Shown piece by piece: positions 1 through 6,396 of a stretch of 7,706 nucleotides of DNA (position 1 is the first letter of the stretch; the number at the start of each line of letters is the position of its first letter). The DNA lies in assembly GCA_947456995.1 (NCBI GenBank), contig CANGVB010000154.1, positions 1 through 7,706 on the forward strand, written 5' to 3'. The translations under genes and the position numbers were made by a program. Source of the stretch: Bryobacteraceae bacterium. Its GTDB lineage: Bacteria > Acidobacteriota > Terriglobia > Bryobacterales > Bryobacteraceae. The notes beneath the pieces were generated by a model that saw nothing but the letters and a program-made list of their open reading frames with translations, had not been told where the DNA came from and did no database searches.

Positions 1-358
1 GGTCCGGTGCCACAGCCGCATCCGCCTTCTCAAACTCGCCCTGCACATATCCAATCACCGCATCGATCTGCGTCTGTGCCGGCCGTGGAAACCCCTTCGG
101 CGGCATCTCACCCGAGCGCACCTTCTTGATGATCCGCTCCCAGTCATCGCGGTATTCACCCAGCGAACTTGCCTCTGTGAACGGCTTGATGTTTACGCTG
201 CCAGAAGCGTTCTGTTCGTTATGGCAGGGTGCACAGGATTTGGTTAGCATGGGCTTGACGGTGCTTGAAAAATCCTGCACCTGTCCCCACGCCATAACCG
301 GAGCCAAAACAATCGCGAGCCGGAAAGTCGAGTTCATAATATATTGCGTTTGCTTCAT
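1..358 (-). CDS. Exported c-type cytochrome-domain protein, N-terminal part (PSCyt1/DUF1592-like), cut by window edge
   Basis: Reading leftward from the ATG at 358-356 gives 119 codons without a stop before the edge. A signal peptide (hydrophobic residues about 13-25, likely cleavage after AWG before Gln26) is followed by one CxxCH heme-c site, CAPCH at residues 42-46 (221-235). Next come the WERIIKKVRSGEMPP segment (residues 73-87) and FPRP (90-93); the Met of 'GEMPP' is a likely axial heme ligand. This arrangement is typical of the Planctomycete-type cytochrome (PSCyt1) domain that opens large DUF1587/DUF1592/DUF1588/DUF1585 proteins. The window ends where DUF1587 would be expected, so the rest is inferred. 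The probable site is periplasmic or cell-envelope and the function of the full-length family is unknown. An alternative in-frame ATG at 337-335 also leaves a workable signal peptide; neither start has a convincing Shine-Dalgarno sequence. The gene is divergent from the BACON/Ig protein gene. Confidence 0.85.
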   Translation of the reverse strand, partial: MKQTQYIMNSTFRLAIVLAPVMAWGQVQDFSSTVKPMLTKSCAPCHNEQNASGSVNIKPFTEASSLGEYRDDWERIIKKVRSGEMPPKGFPRPAQTQIDAVIGYVQGEFEKADAAVAPD

Positions 359-446
359 TCTATGCCGTTTTGGGCTACTCCCCCAAAATACATTCGGGGA
401 ATGCAGTGCTTCACTTAGTTGCCGATCAAGAGAGGGAGTGGTCTCG
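359..446. promoter_or_regulatory. Divergent intergenic region with inverted repeat
   Basis: This 88-bp gap separates two divergent genes and must hold both promoters unless they lie inside coding sequence. It contains a perfect dyad, TTTTGGG at 368-374 and CCCAAAA at 382-388, separated by 7 bases. A second, shorter dyad overlaps it: TCCCC at 379-383 and GGGGA at 396-400. The symmetry could be an operator shared by both genes or a small hairpin in the 5' leader. No -35/-10 pair close to the sigma70 consensus was found on either strand. The regulatory role is inferred from position and symmetry only. Confidence 0.4.
432..438 (+). promoter_or_regulatory. Shine-Dalgarno site fixing the start at 447
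   Basis: GAGGGAG at 432-438 lies 8 bases before ATG 447 and is the only purine-rich site of this kind near the 5' end of the plus-strand gene. Together with the signal peptide that begins MKKLAFAF, it fixes the start at 447. The frame remains open upstream to an ATG at 126, but that stretch is antisense to the cytochrome gene. Confidence 0.75.
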
Positions 447-2747
447 ATGAAAAAACTAGCCTTCGCCTTCCTGATGCTGATTTCCACCGTCTGGGCGCAA
501 ACCCTGACAACCAATAGCTCTGCCCTACGATTTACGGCGACCGTGGGGGCTTCAACGTTACCCGCCGCGCAAACCGTCAGCGTGCAAAGTGCTCCGCCTG
601 GAGGTGGTTTCACGGTCGCCGTGACCGGTGCCGCTCCCCACTTTGCGGGCTGGCTCCTGGTCTCTGCCGCCAGCGGGCGAGCCCCACAAACGGTAAGCGT
701 GCAAGTCAACCCCACCGGCCTCGCTGCAGGCAGCTATGTTGGCACCATCACCTTTACTGGCACCACCGGGTCTCCCTTACCTGTAGCCGTCGTCACGGTA
801 ACTCTGGTCATTGGCACACCGCCTCCCACAATCACCGTCTCTCCCACCGCAATCACCTTCAGCTACACCACCAGCCAGCCCGTCACAGGCAATCCGAATC
901 TGAGCTCTACTTTCATCCTGTCCAATACTGGTGCCGCTACTGCCGCTTCACTCAGCGTCCAAAGCGCCCCCTGGCTCAGAGTAACCCCCACCGGCAATAT
1001 CACGCTCGCTGGCCTCTTCAATTCGATCAATGTCACGGTCGACCCGACGGGCCTGTCGCCCAAGTCCTATACCGCCAACATCACGATCAAATCTACAGGT
1101 ACAGCGAATCCTACGCTAACTCTCCCGGTCACCCTTAATGTCGTTGCCGCCGCCCCCAACATTTTCAGCACTTGGCCCCTTGGCGTCATCCAGCAATCAG
1201 CGCAAAGCTTCGTCACCATCTACGGCGAAAGTTATTTCGCCAATTCAACCGTCTCGGCTACCGGCTTCACTACTGAAGCCACCATCACCGCGACAGACGG
1301 TACAAGCACAGCATCCGAGAATTTCTATATCCCGGTTTACCCAAGTACCGCCAGCTTCCTGCGAATCCCGATGGGTTCCCCAATGCCAGCGGGCACCGTG
1401 AGCACAGCCTATACCGCGCTTAATCTCACCGCCGCCGGTGGTACCTCTCCCTACACCTGGAGCCTGGCTAGCGGCCAGCTACCGCCCGGCATCAACCTCA
1501 GCGGCAACCAGCTTCTGGGCACGCCCACCGCTGCGGGTACCTACTACTTCACCCTTCAGGTTGAAGACTCTACCTCGCCGATCACCGCAACCTCCTACAT
1601 GCCCTTCAAAATGCACATCATGCCTGCTTCTTCGAGTTCTCTGCGCGTAACTGGCCCCACAACAGCATTGGTTGCAGGCACACTCAGTAGCACCTACCCA
1701 AGTGGAAACGCGGTCCGGTCTGTTGGCGCAGCGAGCGCCCCGACATGGTCAGCGGCTGGCCTTCCATCCGGGATGTCGATCAACAGTACGACAGGCGTTC
1801 TGACTGGAGTTCCCGGCTCAGTTGGGCTTCAGGGCAACCTCACCTCAAGACAGGTAGGCGAGAACGCCATGCTGGTTACCGTTCCGGCTTCGTTCCTGTT
1901 GAGCCCGGGTTACCTGCGCATGGCGGTCTCGACACCTAACCCCGGTGGCGGAACTTCAAGCGAGGCGCAATTCCAGGTTTACGGCCCGCGGCCCCAAGTT
2001 AACGCTGTAGTCGATTCCGCCAGCTACGCCCAGGGCACGATCTCTCCCGGCCAACTCCTCACCCTCTTCGGCCTCGGCCTTGGGCCAGCCACTCTGACCC
2101 TCTTTAATCCTTCCGTCCCTGCACCTCAAATCCCAAGCGCTTTGCCTGTCACCGGCCCAGCCACCTCGGTCACTATCGGCGGTGTTGCTGCGCCCATCCT
2201 TTACACCAGTGCCAACCAGGCCAGCGTAATTGTGCCGTACACCGTCATCGGCTCTTCTGCTGATCTTGTGCTGTCATACAACGGCCTTGCCTCTGCCCCG
2301 GTCTCGCTTACTGTCGCTCCCACCAGCCCCGGCATCTACACCACAGACGCCTCCGGCCGAGGCCAGGGCGCCATCCTCAACTACAACCTCACCACCAACG
2401 ACTACACTCTCAACTCCAACGCTGCCCCGGCCCTCAAAGGTGGCATCGCCGTCCTCTACGTCAGCGGCATCGGCGCTACCAACGCCTCAGTCGCCGCGCC
2501 AACCACTGCCGCCGCCACCCTCATCGCTCCCAACGCAGTGGTCACCCCCTCGGCAAACGTCAGCGTCACAGTCGGCGGAATCGCTGCCAGCGTAATCGGC
2601 GCCATCTCCCCCATTGGCAGCGTCCCCGGCCTGCTCCAGATCAACATCTCGATTCCCTCCAACGCCCCGGTTGGCGCAGCTGTCCCGGTCGTAGTAAACA
2701 TCGGCGGAGTCGACACCCAAAACGGCGTCACAATGGCAATCAAATAG
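447..2747 (+). CDS. Secreted multi-domain beta protein: BACON-like, TIG/Ig-like and TIGR03437 (Solibacter C-terminal) domains
   Basis: The product has 766 residues. Signal peptide: residues 1-17, likely cleaved after VWA before Gln18. Two homologous BACON-like repeats follow at about 21-122 and 127-233; both show the pattern V-x-V-(N/D)-PTGL...SY...ITI near their ends (residues 86-103 and 196-214). A TIG/IPT-like segment (about 238-310) precedes an He_PIG-type Ig-like domain (about 313-380, with GTSPYTWSL and LPPGINLSGNQLLGTPTAAGTY). A shortened second copy lies at about 400-460, then the end of a TIG-like fold (475-512, with TVPASFLLSPG and NPGGGTS). Residues about 517-766 match the TIGR03437 pattern: ASYAQGTISPGQLLTLFG, VTIGGVAAPILYTS, GQGAILN, VLYVSGIG and the closing QINISIPSNAPVGAAVPVVV region. 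The mature protein has no cysteine and only about 4% charged residues, as in surface or extracellular adhesive proteins. No catalytic motif was seen and the function is unknown; carbohydrate or surface binding is a guess from BACON and TIG domains. It is convergent with the TonB-dependent receptor. Confidence 0.9.
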   Translation: MKKLAFAFLMLISTVWAQTLTTNSSALRFTATVGASTLPAAQTVSVQSAPPGGGFTVAVTGAAPHFAGWLLVSAASGRAPQTVSVQVNPTGLAAGSYVGTITFTGTTGSPLPVAVVTVTLVIGTPPPTITVSPTAITFSYTTSQPVTGNPNLSSTFILSNTGAATAASLSVQSAPWLRVTPTGNITLAGLFNSINVTVDPTGLSPKSYTANITIKSTGTANPTLTLPVTLNVVAAAPNIFSTWPLGVIQQSAQSFVTIYGESYFANSTVSATGFTTEATITATDGTSTASENFYIPVYPSTASFLRIPMGSPMPAGTVSTAYTALNLTAAGGTSPYTWSLASGQLPPGINLSGNQLLGTPTAAGTYYFTLQVEDSTSPITATSYMPFKMHIMPASSSSLRVTGPTTALVAGTLSSTYPSGNAVRSVGAASAPTWSAAGLPSGMSINSTTGVLTGVPGSVGLQGNLTSRQVGENAMLVTVPASFLLSPGYLRMAVSTPNPGGGTSSEAQFQVYGPRPQVNAVVDSASYAQGTISPGQLLTLFGLGLGPATLTLFNPSVPAPQIPSALPVTGPATSVTIGGVAAPILYTSANQASVIVPYTVIGSSADLVLSYNGLASAPVSLTVAPTSPGIYTTDASGRGQGAILNYNLTTNDYTLNSNAAPALKGGIAVLYVSGIGATNASVAAPTTAAATLIAPNAVVTPSANVSVTVGGIAASVIGAISPIGSVPGLLQINISIPSNAPVGAAVPVVVNIGGVDTQNGVTMAIK

Positions 2748-2773
2748 GGCAATCAAATAGGGCAATCAAATAG
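2735..2773 (+). repeat. Three exact 13-bp tandem repeats spanning the stop codon
   Basis: The unit GGCAATCAAATAG occurs three times without interruption or mismatch, at 2735-2747, 2748-2760 and 2761-2773. The TAG closing the first copy is the stop codon of the upstream gene. Because 13 is not a multiple of 3, the TAGs of the three copies (2745, 2758, 2771) fall in all three plus-strand frames. Loss or gain of units would still leave a stop in place. The likely origin is replication slippage; any function as a stop cluster is inference. Confidence 0.95.
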
Positions 2774-2777
2774 AAAA

Positions 2778-2799
2778 GGCGCCCCCTCGCGGGAGCGCC
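2778..2799. terminator. Bidirectional intrinsic terminator between convergent genes
   Basis: The arms 2778-2786 (GGCGCCCCC) and 2791-2799 (GGGAGCGCC) pair over 9 positions with one internal C/A mismatch and enclose the 4-base loop TCGC. On the plus strand the stem is followed by C and TTT (2800-2803). On the minus strand the four A bases at 2774-2777 read as UUUU right after the stem. It starts 30 bases after the stop codon of the plus gene and lies 24 bases beyond that of the minus gene. It can therefore end both transcripts, better for the minus-strand receptor because of its longer U-tract. Confidence 0.8.
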
Positions 2800-2823
2800 C
2801 TTTCGCCAACTAAAGCGTTAGAA

Positions 2824-5800
2824 CTAGAAGCTCAAACGCAATCCCATCGTGATGGCACGTGCGCCAACCTGCGGGCCGGACGGACGTCCGAATGCAGCGT
2901 TGCCGATTGCACCATTAACTCCGCCAAAGCGAGTGCGGTTGAACAAGTTGAACGCGTCGGCGCGGTAAGACAGCACCACCGGGTTCTTCTCGTTGTTCCA
3001 CAGCGTAGTCCGCTTGGACAGGCCCACGTTTTCGGTGTACACCGCCGGCTGGCGGAAGTCATCGTGATAGAGGGCTGCCGTACCCAGCGTGAAGGCCGGT
3101 GCATTGCTGAACGGTGCGGAATTGAACCAGCGCGATGTCGGATCGTTCGGATCCAGTGCACCGGCGCCGGTGCCCGTGCGAATCGAACCGTTCGCCAGAT
3201 TCGCCTTGGTCGCCGTTGAGCCCAAAATTGGACCAAGCGGATTACCAGGCGTCACCAACTGAATCAGGTTGCCAGAGACATAACGCTGTGCTCCGCTGAT
3301 CACCCAGCCGCTAACCAAACCGTTCACGATCGAGTTCGAAGCTCCGAGGAACTTCTTGCCCTTGCCAAACGGCATGTCGTAGGTCCAGACGATGTTCAGA
3401 ACCTTCGGCTGGTCAAACGGGCTGTAGCTCTTCATGTCGATCAGGTTGTAAGCATCCTGTGCGCCAACGTTGAACTGCTGGCTGAAGATCTGGCGGAAGT
3501 GTGCATTCGCCAACGACTTCGACCAGGTGTAGCTCGAGAGCAGCTGGAAGTTGCCAAAACGGCGTTCTACCTTGAGCTGCAAGCTGTCATACCAGGTCTG
3601 GCCCTGGCCAGTGTTACGGCCGATCACATCGTTGAATTGCGGGAACGGACGCAAGCTCTGCGACACGTTACGGTTCAACGGATAACCTGCGAACGGCAAG
3701 CGTACGCCGGCTGCTGCTGCCGAGCTCAACGGTGCGGTCAACTGGCTGCCGCGCGACAATTCGCTGGTCGACAACTGATTGAGGTTGATCGTTGAATTCA
3801 GGCCGTTACCGCGATTGGCGACATAAGCTACGTCCACCAGGAACTTCTTAACTTCGTGCTGGATGTTGAAGCTCCAGTTGTAGACGCGCGGTGCATTGCC
3901 GTAGGTCGGGCTGAAGAAGTCGATGTTCTGGAAATTCGACAGCGTCGGATCAAGCAATGGTGGCGGTCGGAAGCTTGCGCTAACCGGAATGCCGCCATCC
4001 CAGTTCAAGAGCGGGTTCACGCCATCGCTAACCAGCGAGTTCGTGTTGGCAAAGCCCTGACGGCAGCCGCAGCCACCGTTGCCGAGGGTCTGGTAGAACA
4101 TACCCCAGCCACCGCGCAACACGGTCTTCGGTCCCAACTGATAGGCAAAGCCCAAACGGGGTCCAATGTTGGACCAGTCGGTCTTGTAAGGACGGGTCTG
4201 GCCAGTGCGGCCCGGGCCCGTGCCGAAGAACACCAGCGCGCCAGGAATGTTGCCTGCGCCCGGGTTCGGCTTGTTCGGGTCGAGGCCCGAGTAGTTGCCG
4301 TTCTGGATGTGCCAGCCGATCGGAACTTCATAACGCATGCCGAGGTTCAGCGTCAACTTCTTGTTGACACGGTAATTGTCCTGAATGAAGCCCGAGGTGT
4401 AGTTGTACTGGATCTGGTCGAGCAAAATCGGAAGTACAGTGCTCGATGCCTGATTCACTGCACCCAGCAGCAAGCTCGCAAACTCATGGCCGCTACCGCC
4501 GGTCGAGTTCGGAACTGCCGTCTGTGCGCGGCTGAACTGGTACAAACCGTTCGAACCGGCAAGGTCAAATCCGAACGTGGTCAGCTTGCGCCAATCTCCG
4601 CCGAACTTGATTTCATGCTTGCCCTTCAGCCAGGTGTAACCCTGGGTGATCATCAGCGTATCGTTGTCCTGTCCACCGTTGGCTACCTTGCCGTCCTGCA
4701 CGCCGTAGGGCGTCAAGCCAGCCAGACCAGCAAACTGAATGCGCGGCATTGCATCCGCTTCGTTGGCCAGGCCAGGAATGCCCAGCTTCGAACCAAATCC
4801 GGCCTGTGCCGGGTTGTCCCAAAGCTGACGCGTCGCTGAGTAGCCAACCGTCGTGTGCATGAACAGCGCGGGGCTGAACGAGTAGTCATGGTTGATGCGG
4901 ATGTTCCACGGCAACTGACCGCTGAAGCCAAGACCGTTGCCGATCGGGCCAGGGAAGTTGGTCGTGTCTCTGCTGCCGCCATCTTCCTTGCTCAGGAAGA
5001 AGGACAAGCGGTTCGTCGTTGTGAAAGCATGATCCGCCTTGATGCTCCAGATCTTCTGTTCGATAACCTGCTGGTTTACGAAGTCAAAGTTGTTGATCGC
5101 AGCTGCGCGAGTCGGATCCGGAATCAGGGGCAACAAGTTGCGTGAAACCGTGCTGAACCGGTTGGTCGGGATGCGGTTGCCAGGGAACGGCTGACGCGTC
5201 GTACCCTGCGTCGTCGCCGGGTCATAGATCAACTGGGAGCCGAGAGCCGAAAAGTCGCCGGCCTTAAATGCCGCCGTCGGCACCGTGCTCAGCGGGAAGC
5301 TCACGTTGGCAGGCAGCAGGCGCTGCGTGTACGTGTAATAGAAGAAGGTCTTGTTGCGGCCGTCATAAACCTTGGGAATATAAACCGGACCGCCGCCAGC
5401 TCCACCCACTTCGTTCTGCCGTTCTTTCGGACGGAAGTTCGTCGCCGGGTTGGTGCTCGCATTGCGGGCCCAGGCATTTGCATTCCAGATGTCGCGGCGC
5501 ATGTTCAAAAATGCCGTGCCGTGATACCAGTTGCTGCCGCTCTTGGTCAGGTAGGTTTCCACGCCGCCGCCAAAACGGCCGTATTCAGCCGAATAGCCGC
5601 CTGTGGTCAGCTTGAATTCCTGGAACATTTCTGCGGACGGCATATTGAATACCGTGCCACCAGATTCCGGAATGATCGCCGAAGCGCCGTCAATCTGTAC
5701 TTCCTGTGCACGTCCGCCTGAACCGGAGATGCTGATTTCGCCAGCTCCAGAATTCACACCCGGCATAAAGCTCAAAAAGCTGCGCGGGTTGCGGATTGCA

Positions 5801-6249
5801 CCTGTAAACAAAGGTACTTCGTTCATGAACTTCGGAGAAAAGTTCGCACTCTTATCGCTCGTCGACGTCTCAAGCAGCGGCGATTCCGCCGTCACTTCGA
5901 TCGACTGCTGCACATCGCCCACTTCCAGCTTCAGGTCGAGATCGAGACGTTGTGCAATACGCACTTCTACGTTCGTGCGGGTCAATTTCTTAAACCCGGC
6001 CTTCTCCACCGAAAGCGAATAGCCTGCGGCCGGCACTGCCGGAAACACGTAAAGCCCCGCTTCGGAGCTCACCGTTTCCAGCTTCGAGCCGGTGTCTTTG
6101 CTGGTTGCTGTCAGTTTTGCGCCAGGTACAGCAGCGCCGTTTGCATCAGTAATGGTTCCGCTCAGGGAGCCAGTCGCCACCTGCCCGAAGGCAAGGCCAC
6201 AGCTCAACATGAGCCCGATAAACCACGTGGTTAGTTTTGTTCTTGTCAT
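2824..6249 (-). CDS. Oar-like TonB-dependent receptor with N-terminal carboxypeptidase-regulatory domain
   Basis: The product has 1141 residues, the usual size for this family. Signal peptide: 1-22, likely cleaved after AFG before Gln23. A carboxypeptidase-regulatory-like beta-sandwich lies at about 27-110 (GTITDANGAAVPGAKLTAT, GLYVFPAVPAAGYSLSVEKAGF). A TonB-box-like IEVTA is at 117-121, then the plug at about 125-240 (SGSGGRAQEVQIDGAS, GYSAEYGRFGGGVETYLTKSG). The rest is the 22-strand-type barrel with the hallmark segment GDFSALGSQLIYDP (331-344) and PFPGNRIPTNRFS (354-366). It ends in LRLSF, giving the C-terminal Phe expected for outer-membrane insertion by the Bam complex. These receptors import scarce substrates in a TonB/ExbBD-driven way; the substrate cannot be read from sequence. 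No SusD-like partner, TonB or ExbBD gene is in view. The reading frame is intact. The mature chain has only two cysteines, Cys727 and Cys729. Confidence 0.93.
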   Translation of the reverse strand: MTRTKLTTWFIGLMLSCGLAFGQVATGSLSGTITDANGAAVPGAKLTATSKDTGSKLETVSSEAGLYVFPAVPAAGYSLSVEKAGFKKLTRTNVEVRIAQRLDLDLKLEVGDVQQSIEVTAESPLLETSTSDKSANFSPKFMNEVPLFTGAIRNPRSFLSFMPGVNSGAGEISISGSGGRAQEVQIDGASAIIPESGGTVFNMPSAEMFQEFKLTTGGYSAEYGRFGGGVETYLTKSGSNWYHGTAFLNMRRDIWNANAWARNASTNPATNFRPKERQNEVGGAGGGPVYIPKVYDGRNKTFFYYTYTQRLLPANVSFPLSTVPTAAFKAGDFSALGSQLIYDPATTQGTTRQPFPGNRIPTNRFSTVSRNLLPLIPDPTRAAAINNFDFVNQQVIEQKIWSIKADHAFTTTNRLSFFLSKEDGGSRDTTNFPGPIGNGLGFSGQLPWNIRINHDYSFSPALFMHTTVGYSATRQLWDNPAQAGFGSKLGIPGLANEADAMPRIQFAGLAGLTPYGVQDGKVANGGQDNDTLMITQGYTWLKGKHEIKFGGDWRKLTTFGFDLAGSNGLYQFSRAQTAVPNSTGGSGHEFASLLLGAVNQASSTVLPILLDQIQYNYTSGFIQDNYRVNKKLTLNLGMRYEVPIGWHIQNGNYSGLDPNKPNPGAGNIPGALVFFGTGPGRTGQTRPYKTDWSNIGPRLGFAYQLGPKTVLRGGWGMFYQTLGNGGCGCRQGFANTNSLVSDGVNPLLNWDGGIPVSASFRPPPLLDPTLSNFQNIDFFSPTYGNAPRVYNWSFNIQHEVKKFLVDVAYVANRGNGLNSTINLNQLSTSELSRGSQLTAPLSSAAAAGVRLPFAGYPLNRNVSQSLRPFPQFNDVIGRNTGQGQTWYDSLQLKVERRFGNFQLLSSYTWSKSLANAHFRQIFSQQFNVGAQDAYNLIDMKSYSPFDQPKVLNIVWTYDMPFGKGKKFLGASNSIVNGLVSGWVISGAQRYVSGNLIQLVTPGNPLGPILGSTATKANLANGSIRTGTGAGALDPNDPTSRWFNSAPFSNAPAFTLGTAALYHDDFRQPAVYTENVGLSKRTTLWNNEKNPVVLSYRADAFNLFNRTRFGGVNGAIGNAAFGRPSGPQVGARAITMGLRLSF

Positions 6250-6250
6250 T

Positions 6251-6257
6251 TCACCTC
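6251..6257 (-). promoter_or_regulatory. Shine-Dalgarno site of the TonB-dependent receptor gene
   Basis: Read on the minus strand, GAGGTGA lies immediately before the ATG at 6249-6247, with about 4 bases between the GAGG core and the start codon. The match is strong and the spacing slightly short. It supports this ATG, which also begins a clear signal peptide (MTRTKLTTWFIGLML). Confidence 0.7.
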
Positions 6258-6396
6258 TGGATTTTGGTAGTCAAGCCTATGATTTTTCATATAGTTAGCT
6301 CGAACCAAATCGGATTCTCAGGTGAGTTTACAACACCAGACTGCGGATTGCCAGAAACATTTTTAATCCAACTGCAATCAGTGATATCTTCTTCGT
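6258..6396. promoter_or_regulatory. Divergent intergenic region between receptor and heme-copper protein genes
   Basis: This stretch is visibly more AT-rich than the flanking genes and must carry promoters for both directions. No -35/-10 pair good enough to call was found on either strand. Symmetric elements seen are GATTGC at 6346-6351 with GCAATC at 6374-6379 (22 bases between), ATCA-G-TGAT at 6377-6385, and the palindrome GATATC at 6383-6388. The last three lie within about 25 bases of the plus-strand start codon, so they could form an operator or overlap a promoter. This is weak evidence from symmetry alone. Confidence 0.35.

Noticed and set aside
126..446. Upstream extension of the secreted-protein frame to an ATG at 126
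   Set aside because: These 107 codons are antisense to the signal peptide and heme motif of the cytochrome gene, have no exported-protein features and contain clustered cysteines. The start at 447 has a Shine-Dalgarno site and a clean signal peptide.
2456..2765. Minus-strand open frames opposite the end of the secreted-protein gene
   Set aside because: Low-complexity antisense of a Ser/Thr/Ala/Val-rich coding region; one of them begins inside the 13-bp repeats.
2735..2773. CRISPR array or attachment site
   Set aside because: The 13-bp units are directly adjacent with no spacers, and there is no integrase or tRNA nearby.
3856..4839. Long plus-strand open frame of 327 codons inside the receptor gene
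   Set aside because: It is fully antisense to a well-recognised receptor coding region, has an Ala/Val/Arg-rich composition typical of such shadows, and shows no signal peptide, domain or Shine-Dalgarno support.
6187..6207. Possible lipoprotein signal in the receptor (Cys17 in MLSCG)
   Set aside because: The residues before the Cys do not fit the lipobox well and the Cys lies in the middle of the hydrophobic core, with a normal cleavage site (AFG/Q) downstream.
5268..6298. Several plus-strand open frames opposite the 5' part of the receptor gene
   Set aside because: They overlap each other in different frames, are antisense to the plug and regulatory domains, and have no recognisable domain.
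6327..6394. Sigma70 promoter for the heme-copper gene (TTTACA at 6327 as -35)
   Set aside because: No acceptable -10 hexamer lies 16-18 bases downstream; other hexamer pairs match too poorly to call.
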